Of a stretch of 8,503 nucleotides of DNA, positions 1 through 5,980 are shown in pieces. Under the pieces are notes generated by a model. That model was given only the letters and a program-made list of their open reading frames with translations. It had not been told where the DNA came from and did no database searches. The DNA comes from Pirellulaceae bacterium (GTDB taxonomy: Bacteria; Planctomycetota; Planctomycetia; Pirellulales; Pirellulaceae): assembly GCA_020846515.1 (NCBI GenBank), contig JADLDX010000594.1, positions 1 to 8,503 of the forward strand. The letters are read 5' to 3'. The translations under genes and the position numbers were made by a program. How positions within the stretch are numbered: position 1 is the first letter of the stretch; each line of letters begins with the position of its first letter.

Positions 1-60
1 CTGACTCTTGCGTTTCTCCCGGTTGATCCCAGTGCCCGGCAATCCAAACGATCTGCGTAG

Positions 61-432
61 ACTCGCGCGGCCTGCCAAAGCCACGAAGGTGATTTAATAC
101 CGCGAGCGGAGATTGTCAAAGCGGCACGCGGCATGCTCATCGACCCTTCGCCTTACGTGCGTACACTAGCCGCCGAGACGGTAGCACGGTACGGTGAGAA
201 GAATGACCGCATGTCGGCCATCAGTGCACTGGTCGACTTGTCCAACGCGGACCGTCATAATTTGTTTGTCGCCGTCCTGGCCCTGAACAGCCTGGATTGG
301 GCAACGCCGACTAAAGCCGAGGTAGGCGATGGCCTGAAGGGCATGGCTACGCGTGACAATCAATTTGGTGAGCGTTACCAATCCTACTTGCCACGCTTGG
401 CGGAGCGCATCGAGTCGATTCTGAAAGAATGA
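61..432 (+). pseudogene. C-terminal remnant of a planctomycete-type sulfatase (HEAT-like tail)
   Basis: The frame is open from just after a TAG at 58-60 to the TGA at 430-432; the first ATG is at 133, which would give 99 residues. The protein resembles the helical tail that follows the catalytic domain in many planctomycetal and verrucomicrobial sulfatases: a repeat unit around DPSPYVRTLAAETVARYG, then VAVLALNSLD, then a terminal RYQSYLPRLAERIESIL helix. Resemblance to that tail begins before the ATG (about position 103, EIVKAARG), so the ATG is probably not a true start and the gene has lost its upstream frame through a nonsense mutation, a frameshift, or a sequencing error. No CxPxR sulfatase signature is visible in 1-132 in any frame. 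The fragment has no catalytic residues and is probably non-functional. It lies 28 nt upstream of the lactonase, so an intact ancestor would have been co-oriented with it. A free-standing HEAT-like protein is a less likely alternative. Confidence 0.6.
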
Positions 433-460
433 TTGGCCCTTAAACCCATGAGTGTCCACT

Positions 461-1285
461 ATGCGCCTTGATGCCCATCAACATTTCTGGCGATACGACC
501 CGGCCGAGTACGCGTGGATTGAGCCGGGATCGCCGCTGGCGGCGGACTATCTACCAACAGATTTGTCGGCAGAGCTGAAGAGATGTGATTTGGATGGCTG
601 CATTGCCGTGCAGGCGCGTCAAACTCTGGAGGAGACCAGATGGCTGTTGGAATTGGCTGAGCAAGACGCGTTCATTCGCGGCGTGGTCGGCTGGGTGGAC
701 CTGCGCAGCCCGCAACTGGAACGCCAACTGGAAGAGTTCACCCAGAACGTTAAACTCGTCGGCGTGCGGCACGTCGTCCAGGATGAGATCGATGACAATT
801 TCATGCTAGGCCATCAGTTTCAAGACGGCATTCGTGCGTTGTCGCAGTTCGACCTAACGTATGACATTCTGGTTTATCCACGTCAGTTGCCCGCCGCCAT
901 CCGTCTGGCTGAGAACTTTCCCGACCAGCCCTTCGTGCTCGACCATATAGCCAAACCGTTCATCAAAGACGCCGTGCTCGAACCCTGGGCATCTGAAATC
1001 CGCGATCTGGCCAGCCATAGCCATGTGATGTGCAAACTCTCCGGTATGATTACCGAAGCCAAGCATCGGCATTGGAAACCGGCCGACTTTGTACCGTATT
1101 TGGATGTGATTCTGCATGCATTCACGCCGGAACGTTTGATGTTTGGTTCCGATTGGCCCGTGGCCTTGCTCTCGGGCAGCTATGAAGAGACTTATCGCCT
1201 GGTCGCCGACTACATTAAACCCTTGGGTGACGATGTAGAACGCAAAATCTTCGGCGAGAACGCCTGCCGATTCTACGGCGTCTGA
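461..1285 (+). CDS. Amidohydrolase-family sugar lactonase (L-fucono/L-rhamnono-lactonase type, COG3618)
   Basis: 274-residue metal-dependent hydrolase of the amidohydrolase superfamily (Amidohydro_2, COG3618), whose characterised members hydrolyse L-fucono-1,5-lactone, L-rhamnonolactone or related sugar lactones to the acid in the cytoplasm. Visible landmarks are DAHQHFW at residues 4-10 (H6 and H8, the HxH of strand 1), GVRH near 101-104, LDHIAKP at 160-166 (H162), CKLSGM near 191-196 and MFGSDWPV at 227-234 (D231, the C-terminal catalytic/metal Asp). Length and motif order are normal for the family, and there is no signal peptide. ATG 461 is preferred because homologues typically begin M-R-(I/L)-D-A-H-Q-H-F; a GTG at 452 is in frame but has no better ribosome site, and no clear Shine-Dalgarno is visible for either. 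The stop TGA shares its last base with the palindrome at 1285-1366. The aldo/keto reductase downstream would supply its lactone substrate. Family confidence is high; the exact lactone is inferred. Confidence 0.9.
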   Translation: MRLDAHQHFWRYDPAEYAWIEPGSPLAADYLPTDLSAELKRCDLDGCIAVQARQTLEETRWLLELAEQDAFIRGVVGWVDLRSPQLERQLEEFTQNVKLVGVRHVVQDEIDDNFMLGHQFQDGIRALSQFDLTYDILVYPRQLPAAIRLAENFPDQPFVLDHIAKPFIKDAVLEPWASEIRDLASHSHVMCKLSGMITEAKHRHWKPADFVPYLDVILHAFTPERLMFGSDWPVALLSGSYEETYRLVADYIKPLGDDVERKIFGENACRFYGV

Positions 1286-1366
1286 AAAAGGGGTCAGGTC
1301 TATTTTCCTCGTCCCTCTTTTCCAGTCCAAGGAATATGAGGGAAAAAATAGACCTGACCCCTTTTT
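1285..1366. repeat. Long imperfect palindrome, REP/RAYT-like element and probable bidirectional terminator
   Basis: Two perfectly complementary 22-nt arms (1285-1306 and 1345-1366) share the core GGGGTCAGGTCTATTTT, flanked by five A on the left and five T on the right. Inside, TCCCTC (1312-1317) pairs with GAGGGA (1338-1343) and TTCC (1320-1323) with GGAA (1331-1334), giving one long, slightly bulged hairpin. The left arm starts on the last base of the lactonase TGA and the right arm ends five bases before the complement of the nucleotidyltransferase stop. A GC-containing stem ending in a T-run on both strands between convergent genes is what a bidirectional intrinsic terminator looks like. 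From memory, GGGGTCAGGTCT-type palindromes are dispersed in many environmental genomes and sometimes lie beside REP-associated tyrosine transposases. No transposase is present here, so a non-autonomous copy is inferred. Confidence 0.8.
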
Positions 1367-1371
1367 GCTCC

Positions 1372-1974
1372 TCAATACTCTTCATCGACTTGTGCCGCTG
1401 GCCACAGTTCGAGAAACTTTTCGCGCACATACGGATTCAATTGTTCTGCGAACGACTGTGGCAGCCGATTGACACGAATCAACTGAATTGCATCAGCCAA
1501 GTCCTGAATGCGATGAGCTGCGGTCATGCCGCTGGCCATTTTTAATTCGAGCAAGGTAGGCAGGGTGATGAACGGCAAGCCATCTTCATTAACTTGCGAT
1601 GCGGTTTCTGGCGGAGGAAAAGCCACTGGCTTGGGCAGGCCGTCTCCAGGATACTGACCCACCAACAAAGCATCTATCTTGACGTTGGTAACTGCGTCAC
1701 GAAAATTCTTCGAGCCTTCGAAGATGTCGACCCAACCAAGTCCTATCCAACGCTCCTTGAAACGCTTAAGGTCTTCCCCGCGGATCAGAATGTCGACGTC
1801 GGCAGTCGTTCGGCGATGCCCGTGAGCATTGGCCGCCATGGCACCCGCAATAGCAAAACGCATATCCATGTCGGCCATAACTTTGCGCAGCCGATGCATC
1901 GTCTCGTGGATTGGCGACTTTTCCATAAAAAACAAGTCCGCGCGTTTGGCAACGTCCAGGATGTTCTCTGGCAT
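1372..1974 (-). CDS. Stand-alone nucleotidyltransferase-fold protein
   Basis: 200-residue protein with a nucleotidyltransferase (Pol-beta-like) core: AIAGAMAANAHGHRRTTADVDIL at about residues 41-63 carries the glycine-rich turn and the two metal-binding aspartates (D59, D61), and VKIDALL near 98-104 supplies a plausible third acidic residue (D101). The C-terminal half (LPTLLELKMASGM, then RIQDLADAIQLIR, then PYVREKFLELW) is a helical region typical of small bacterial proteins annotated only as nucleotidyltransferases, distantly related to AbiEii/MNT-type toxin and antitoxin enzymes. The gene looks intact with all candidate catalytic residues. It is transcribed against every neighbour, between the lactonase and the aldo/keto reductase of a sugar pathway, with its own promoter upstream and a palindrome downstream, so it is probably an inserted accessory gene. 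No partner toxin or antitoxin (for example a HEPN protein) is adjacent. The nucleotide and acceptor substrates are unknown. Confidence 0.8.
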   Translation of the reverse strand: MPENILDVAKRADLFFMEKSPIHETMHRLRKVMADMDMRFAIAGAMAANAHGHRRTTADVDILIRGEDLKRFKERWIGLGWVDIFEGSKNFRDAVTNVKIDALLVGQYPGDGLPKPVAFPPPETASQVNEDGLPFITLPTLLELKMASGMTAAHRIQDLADAIQLIRVNRLPQSFAEQLNPYVREKFLELWPAAQVDEEY

Positions 1975-2019
1975 TGGATCACGTCTTTACCAAGCAAATG
2001 ACAATGGAAACTCGTGTCG

Positions 2020-2028
2020 ATTATACCA
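2020..2028 (-). promoter_or_regulatory. Extended -10 promoter for the nucleotidyltransferase gene
   Basis: Read on the minus strand, 2028-2020 is TGGTATAAT, a perfect TATAAT with the TG of an extended -10 element. It lies about 45 nt upstream of ATG 1974, which would leave a leader of roughly 35-40 nt. No good -35 hexamer is found at 16-18 nt, which is acceptable for an extended -10 promoter. This assumes sigma-70-like consensus in the host; PVC promoters are poorly characterised. Confidence 0.45.
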
Positions 2029-2201
2029 TACGAGGAACCTATTGCGCTGCAATGCGGCGCTCCGTCCGGGCATTGAGCTCTGGCGAGTATGTCGACAGTG
2101 GGTACAGAATCAATCCTTTGGCCTCCCAACCAGTTAGTCACCTTTCACCAGATTGGGTTTTGCGTCACCATAGTGGCAATAAAAAACGAAACCGAATCTG
2201 T

Positions 2202-2205
2202 GAGG
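2202..2205 (+). promoter_or_regulatory. Ribosome binding site fixing the aldo/keto reductase start
   Basis: GAGG at 2202-2205 is nine nucleotides upstream of ATG 2215. It is one of the few clear Shine-Dalgarno matches in the window and selects ATG 2215 over the in-frame ATG at 2089, which would add 42 residues without family resemblance. Confidence 0.6.
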
Positions 2206-2214
2206 AATAGTGAC

Positions 2215-3147
2215 ATGCAACGTCGACATTTGGGACGGACCGAACTGGATTTTCCCATTCTCAGCTTCGGCGCTTCTTCGCTGGGGGCTGAGTTCCGCCA
2301 GGTGACGCTGGACGAAGTGTTTGCTTCCATCCGCGTGGCGCTGGAATTGGGTATGAATTTTATCGATACTTCGCCGTTTTATGGTCGGGGTATGAGCGAA
2401 GTCCTACTGGGTATGGCGCTCCGCGATGTCCCGCGCGACAGCTATAACATTTGCACCAAGCTCGGCCGTTACGACGTCCATCATTTTGATTTTTCGGCGC
2501 GACGCGTGGCTGAGAGCATCGACGTGTCGCTACACCGCTTGGGCTGTGGACACTTGGATATCGTGCTGTGCCACGACATCGAATTCGTGCCGCTTCAGCA
2601 AATCGTGGACGAAACCCTGCCCGCGCTGCGGCAGGCACAGGCGGCGGGCAAGGTCCGGTATGTGGGTATCAGCGGTTATCCGCAAAAGATCTTCCACACG
2701 ATCTTGGGTCAAACCGAACTGGACTGCGTGCTCAGTTACAACCAGTACACCTTGCAGAACACGCGATTCGCCGACGAGACCCTGCCGCTGTTGCTCAAGC
2801 GTGGCGTGGGTGTCATGAATGCTGGCCCCTTCAGCGCTCGACTGCTGACCAACTCGTCGCTGCCCGTTTGGTTCCGCGATCCACCGGAGGTGCAAGCCGC
2901 CGCGCGGGCTGCGGCGGATTTCTGTCAAAAGCAGGGCGTGGATATCGCACAATTGGCTTTGCAATTCTGTTTGATGAACGAAGAAATTGCGACTACCGTA
3001 GCTGGCAGCGCTAATCCCAACAATATTCGCAAGTGGGCGACGTGGGCCGCGCTGCCGATCGATCGTAGCCTCCTCAAAGATGTTCTCCAGATCCTGGAGC
3101 CGGTCCATAACGTGGGACATAAAGAAGGCTTGCCTGAAAACAATTGA
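2215..3147 (+). CDS. Aldo/keto reductase, L-fucose/L-galactose 1-dehydrogenase type
   Basis: 310-residue cytoplasmic NAD(P)-dependent oxidoreductase. The aldo/keto reductase tetrad is complete: D51 and Y56 in FIDTSPFYGRG, K82 in ICTKLGRY, and H120 in VLCHDIEF. Several segments recall plant L-galactose dehydrogenase and bacterial D-threo-aldose 1-dehydrogenase (L-fucose dehydrogenase): FGASSLG near the N-terminus, DTSPFYG, FDFSA at 91-95, CHDIEF followed by the QIVDETLPAL helix, and a C-terminal ILEPVHN. Those enzymes oxidise C1 of L-galactose or L-fucose to the aldonolactone, which a COG3618 lactonase then opens; such a lactonase lies upstream at 461-1285. The start at 2215 is supported by GAGG at 2202-2205 and by the family-like MQRRHLGRTEL opening. 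The zinc dehydrogenase follows after 123 nt in the same direction. The AKR assignment is near certain and the L-sugar 1-dehydrogenase subfamily probable; L-fucose and L-galactose (L-fucose is 6-deoxy-L-galactose) cannot be told apart from sequence. Confidence 0.9.
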   Translation: MQRRHLGRTELDFPILSFGASSLGAEFRQVTLDEVFASIRVALELGMNFIDTSPFYGRGMSEVLLGMALRDVPRDSYNICTKLGRYDVHHFDFSARRVAESIDVSLHRLGCGHLDIVLCHDIEFVPLQQIVDETLPALRQAQAAGKVRYVGISGYPQKIFHTILGQTELDCVLSYNQYTLQNTRFADETLPLLLKRGVGVMNAGPFSARLLTNSSLPVWFRDPPEVQAAARAAADFCQKQGVDIAQLALQFCLMNEEIATTVAGSANPNNIRKWATWAALPIDRSLLKDVLQILEPVHNVGHKEGLPENN

Positions 3148-3214
3148 AACTACTGGTGGCCTGCACGGCCCAATCATTTCGATCGGGACCGCCATAATCC
3201 ATCGCGCATAGTCT

Positions 3215-3237
3215 ATGGTCCATCGTCTTCGGACCAT
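3215..3237 (+). other. Small hairpin upstream of the zinc dehydrogenase
   Basis: ATGGTCC (3215-3221) pairs perfectly with GGACCAT (3231-3237) around a 9-nt loop, 33 nt upstream of ATG 3271. No T-run follows, so it is not a standard intrinsic terminator. CCAT recurs around it (3191, 3199, 3220, 3233), suggesting a short degenerate intergenic repeat. A role in the leader RNA or as an operator is possible but unsupported. Confidence 0.4.
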
Positions 3238-3270
3238 CCGCATCACACATCTCCTCAGAAGATTCATTTC

Positions 3271-4305
3271 ATGAAAGCCATCTCACTGGACGCACCCGAG
3301 AAGTTTCGGCAGTGCGATATTGCAGAACCGGCCGAACCGGCGGCCGATCAGGCGCTAGTGCGCATCCATCGCATTGGCATTTGCGGCACCGACTATGGCG
3401 GCTACCTGGGCAAGATGCCATTTTTCAGTTATCCGCGCATACCTGGCCACGAACTGGGCGTTGAAGTTTTAAAAGTGGGCTCAGCCGTCACCAACGTGGC
3501 CGTCGGTGATCACTGCGCGGTCGAGCCGTATATTAATTGCCAACACTGTTATGCCTGCCGGCGCGGACATACCAACTGCTGCGAGAGCCATAAAACGTTG
3601 GGAGTAATGTGCGATGGCGGCCTGACCGAGCGCATGCTGCTACCCGCGCGAAAGCTGCACGTCTCGCGCCGTCTGTCGTTCGAGCAGTTGGCCCTGGTCG
3701 AGACGCTGGCCATCGGCTGTCATGCCATCGATCGCGCCGCACCCACGTCGCAAGAAAATGTGCTGGTCATCGGTGCTGGCCCAATCGGTCTATCGGTCAT
3801 CGAGTTTGCGAGACTCAGCGGCGCGCGCACCATCGTCATGGACACCAATCCCGTTCGCCTGGAGTTTGTGCGTGAGCAGATGCGCGTGCCCGATACGATT
3901 CAGCTGGATGTTGCCAACCGCGAGGCTTCGCTGGGCGAACTGTCGCGGATGACCTCTGGTCAATTGGCGGATGTGGTCGTCGATGCGACCGGGAGTCATC
4001 ACAGTATGGGTGACGCGCTGGCCTACGCGGCGATTCGTGGACGCGTTGTCTATGTCGGCATCACCCAGCAGAACGTGACTTTCCCGCACGCCCCCATTAT
4101 GCACCGGCGCGAGCTGACGCTGCTGGCCAGTCGCAATGCGCTATCGCGCGACTTCAGCCGCATTATTGAACTGATCGAAGCGGCGCAGATTGATACCGTC
4201 CCTTGGATTACTCATCATGCAAACTTTGCCGACATGATCGATGTTTTTCCCAGCTGGCTAGACCCAAACAGCCGTGTGATCAAAGCCATTGTCAACGTCA
4301 CTTAA
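3271..4305 (+). CDS. Zinc-dependent medium-chain alcohol/sugar-acid dehydrogenase
   Basis: 344-residue medium-chain dehydrogenase (GroES-like ADH_N followed by a Rossmann domain). Catalytic zinc ligands are visible as C38 in GICGTD and H60-E61 in PGHELG, with E144 (LVETLAIG) a likely further ligand. The structural zinc loop is complete with C90, C93, C96 and C104. The cofactor site has GAGPIG at 168-173, and D191 ends the second strand (IVMDTNP), which favours NAD over NADP. It resembles sorbitol/threonine-type and L-galactonate/L-idonate oxidoreductases. Following an L-sugar dehydrogenase and lactonase, it may oxidise a later intermediate such as an aldonate or 2-keto-3-deoxy-L-fuconate; in described L-fucose routes that step uses a short-chain dehydrogenase, so this would be a non-homologous replacement. 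ATG 3271 begins MKAISLD, normal for the family; only a weak AGAAG (3257-3261) precedes it. Enzyme class is certain; the substrate is inferred. Confidence 0.88.
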   Translation: MKAISLDAPEKFRQCDIAEPAEPAADQALVRIHRIGICGTDYGGYLGKMPFFSYPRIPGHELGVEVLKVGSAVTNVAVGDHCAVEPYINCQHCYACRRGHTNCCESHKTLGVMCDGGLTERMLLPARKLHVSRRLSFEQLALVETLAIGCHAIDRAAPTSQENVLVIGAGPIGLSVIEFARLSGARTIVMDTNPVRLEFVREQMRVPDTIQLDVANREASLGELSRMTSGQLADVVVDATGSHHSMGDALAYAAIRGRVVYVGITQQNVTFPHAPIMHRRELTLLASRNALSRDFSRIIELIEAAQIDTVPWITHHANFADMIDVFPSWLDPNSRVIKAIVNVT

Positions 4306-4330
4306 CCGGTGAGTGTTAGCCAGAGTTAGT

Positions 4331-4345
4331 ATAGTTTTTGACTAT
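4331..4345. repeat. Short ATAGT/ACTAT dyad after the zinc dehydrogenase
   Basis: ATAGT (4331-4335) pairs with ACTAT (4341-4345) around TTTTG. It lies 25 nt after the stop of the zinc dehydrogenase. The 5-bp AT-rich stem has no T-run after it, so it is a weak terminator candidate at best. Confidence 0.25.
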
Positions 4346-4355
4346 GGCCTCATAA

Positions 4356-4406
4356 CACGGATGACAAGGATATTGGTCTTCATCAGTGCCATCCGTGAAA
4401 TCCGTG
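4356..4406. repeat. CACGGAT / ATCCGTG intergenic repeat element
   Basis: CACGGAT at 4356-4362 is the inverse complement of two tandem ATCCGTG copies at 4391-4397 and 4400-4406, spaced nine nucleotides start to start. The phrase ATCCGTGAAATCCGTGG matches a short non-coding repeat I recall as common between genes in Verrucomicrobia, Planctomycetes and some other environmental bacteria. The inverted copy could form a hairpin with about 28 nt between arms. It sits between the zinc dehydrogenase and the sulfatase. No function is known to me; it may be a REP-like relic or contribute to RNA end formation. Confidence 0.55.
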
Positions 4407-4472
4407 GTCCAAATTGGACAAGATCGCTTTGATTGTTACCACCACCAGACGCTTCCAGCTTTCGCTGCTATT

Positions 4473-4477
4473 AGGGG
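4473..4477 (+). promoter_or_regulatory. Ribosome binding site favouring sulfatase start at 4484
   Basis: AGGGG at 4473-4477 abuts the ATG at 4478 but lies six nucleotides before the in-frame ATG at 4484. A ribosome needs that spacing, so 4484 is the better start, shortening the protein by two residues. Confidence 0.5.
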
Positions 4478-4483
4478 ATGACT

Positions 4484-5974
4484 ATGATTCTCGCGCGCTT
4501 GATAACTGCCTTAAGACGTTTGGTTTTCTCAAGCAGCTGCCTAGCTCAAGGAACCTTGGGGCTACTGGTCTGCGCCTTCTGTCCACCAGCCATTTCCTCG
4601 AGTAACGCGGCAGACCCCAAACCCAACTTTGTGTTCATCAACATCGACGACTTGGGTTACGGAGACATTGTGCCGTTCGGGGCGACCAAGGTAACGACAC
4701 CTAATTTAGATCGGATGGCCAAAGAAGGTCGCAAACTGACCAGTCACTACGGGGCACCGGTCTGCTCGCCTTCCCGCGCCGCGTTGATGACCGGTTGTTA
4801 TCCCAAGCGTGCCTTGCCGATCGCGCATGTGTTGTTTCCTGCTTCCGCCGTTGGCCTGAGCCCCGACGAAGTCACCATTGCCGAAGTTTTGAAGAGTGCG
4901 GGCTATGCCACAGCGTGCATTGGCAAATGGCACTTGGGGGATCAACCCGCGTTCTTACCGACGCGCCAAGGCTTTGACTATTACTATGGCTTACCCTATT
5001 CCAACGACATGGGCACCGCCGAAGATGGTTCCAAGAGCAGCCTGGGTAAGCCGCTTCCCAAACGCCCTGCCAATCGCAATCAGACGGCCCCTGAAATCAA
5101 GGATGGTTCAGGGCTGCGCGGTCAGAGCCAACCGCCGCTACCCTGGTTGGAGAACGAAAAGGTCATCGCGCGCGTGACGGCCGTTGAACAAGCGCAGTTG
5201 ACCAAACGCTATACCGATAAAGCAATTGAGTTCATGCAGAGTCATGCAGAGGAACCTTTTTTCGTTTACCTGCCGCATTCGGCTGTCCACTTTCCGCATT
5301 ATCCAAGCGCTGAGTTCGTCGGTAAATCGCAAGGCGGATTGTTTGGGGATTGGGTTCAAGAGGTCGATCGCGAGGTGGGGCGCATTCTCGACTATTTGCG
5401 GCAATCCGGTTTGGATAAACGCACGTTAGTGATTTTTACGTCCGACAATGGCGGACCAACAGGGCAGGGGGCGAACAACAAACCGCTGCGTGGTGCCAAG
5501 GGCCAAACCTACGAAGGCGGCATCCGCGTGCCGACGATCGCCTGGTGGCCCGGCAAGGTGCCAGCGGGTACCCAGACCAAAGCTATTACGACGATGATGG
5601 ACATACTGCCCACGTTGACAAACCTAGCGGGCGCTGCGCTACCTGAAGATCGAAAACTGGATGGTATGAATGTGTGGCCAGCTCTCCAGGGCGCAACGGA
5701 AACTGGTCCACGCGATGTGTTCCATTACTTTCGCGGTTTAGAATTAGAAGCGATTCGTCAAGGTGACTGGAAGTTGCATCTGGCCAAGAAAGAACTCTAC
5801 CAATTAAATGACGACATCAGCGAATCCAAGAACGTCTACGACCAACATCCTGCTATCGTGGAACGACTGGTTAAACTAGCTGAGGCCATGGATGCCGACT
5901 TGAGTCGCCAAGGTATTGGCCCGGGCTGTCGAAAGCTGGGGCGAGTTGAGAAGCCGGTCGCGCTGATACCATAA
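4484..5974 (+). CDS. Secreted formylglycine-dependent sulfatase (S1, arylsulfatase A-like)
   Basis: 496-residue sulfatase. The N-terminus has arginines followed by a hydrophobic stretch (LGLLVCAFC) and a plausible signal peptidase site at SNA-AD near residue 43, so export to the periplasm or surface is expected. NFVFINIDDLGYGD near 48-61 supplies the paired metal aspartates (D55, D56). PVCSPSRAALMTG at about 92-104 is the CxPxR signature; C94 would be converted to formylglycine by a maturase not seen here. ACIGKWHLGD and FTSDNGG provide further active-site Lys/His and Asp/Asn residues, and YEGGIRVPTIAWWPG is typical of S1 sulfatases. Length is normal, without a HEAT-like tail. It follows three genes for oxidation of an L-sugar, so a sulfated fucan or galactan fragment is a reasonable substrate by context, but S1 subfamilies cannot be assigned by eye. 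The stop is 159 nt before the PQQ enzyme, separated by two REP-like hairpins. Confidence 0.93.
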   Translation: MILARLITALRRLVFSSSCLAQGTLGLLVCAFCPPAISSSNAADPKPNFVFINIDDLGYGDIVPFGATKVTTPNLDRMAKEGRKLTSHYGAPVCSPSRAALMTGCYPKRALPIAHVLFPASAVGLSPDEVTIAEVLKSAGYATACIGKWHLGDQPAFLPTRQGFDYYYGLPYSNDMGTAEDGSKSSLGKPLPKRPANRNQTAPEIKDGSGLRGQSQPPLPWLENEKVIARVTAVEQAQLTKRYTDKAIEFMQSHAEEPFFVYLPHSAVHFPHYPSAEFVGKSQGGLFGDWVQEVDREVGRILDYLRQSGLDKRTLVIFTSDNGGPTGQGANNKPLRGAKGQTYEGGIRVPTIAWWPGKVPAGTQTKAITTMMDILPTLTNLAGAALPEDRKLDGMNVWPALQGATETGPRDVFHYFRGLELEAIRQGDWKLHLAKKELYQLNDDISESKNVYDQHPAIVERLVKLAEAMDADLSRQGIGPGCRKLGRVEKPVALIP

Positions 5975-5980
5975 GCCGTC

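Larger units (their letters stand above)
1975..2214. other. Divergent intergenic region between nucleotidyltransferase and aldo/keto reductase
   Basis: This 240-nt stretch carries the minus-strand extended -10 at 2020-2028 and must also hold any promoter for the aldo/keto reductase. Open frames across it on both strands show no recognisable protein features. Near its right end, TTGC (2160-2163) and CAC (2166-2168) can pair with GTG (2173-2175) and GCAA (2176-2179) around a CATA loop. This small dyad about 36 nt upstream of ATG 2215 could be an operator but is short enough to be chance. No convincing plus-strand -35/-10 pair was found. Confidence 0.4.

Noticed and set aside
854..1375. 173-residue minus-strand frame opposite the lactonase
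   Set aside because: It starts inside the palindrome and lies opposite strongly conserved lactonase motifs; its translation resembles no family.
1594..2001. Plus-strand frame opposite the nucleotidyltransferase
   Set aside because: Antisense shadow of a gene whose own strand gives conserved motifs.
2154..2183. Plus-strand promoter for the aldo/keto reductase (TTGGGT with a -10 near the A-run)
   Set aside because: At 16-18 nt spacing the candidate -10 hexamers match the consensus at only about two positions.
2089..2214. In-frame N-terminal extension of the aldo/keto reductase from ATG 2089
   Set aside because: The extra 42 residues do not look like any AKR, and GAGG at 2202-2205 supports ATG 2215.
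3191..3237. Possible CRISPR-like array from the recurring CCAT units
   Set aside because: Units are only 4 nt, irregularly spaced and without spacers; no cas gene is present anywhere in the window.
2530..3267. 245-residue open frame on the minus strand opposite the aldo/keto reductase
   Set aside because: Low-complexity arginine-rich translation with no motif; it mirrors a well-supported AKR gene with a full catalytic tetrad and a good ribosome site.
4338..4366. Promoter TTGACT upstream of the sulfatase
   Set aside because: The -35 looks good, but no acceptable -10 lies 15-18 nt downstream.
4414..4605. 63-residue plus-strand frame overlapping the sulfatase start
   Set aside because: No motif or ribosome site; it overlaps the signal peptide region of the sulfatase in another frame.
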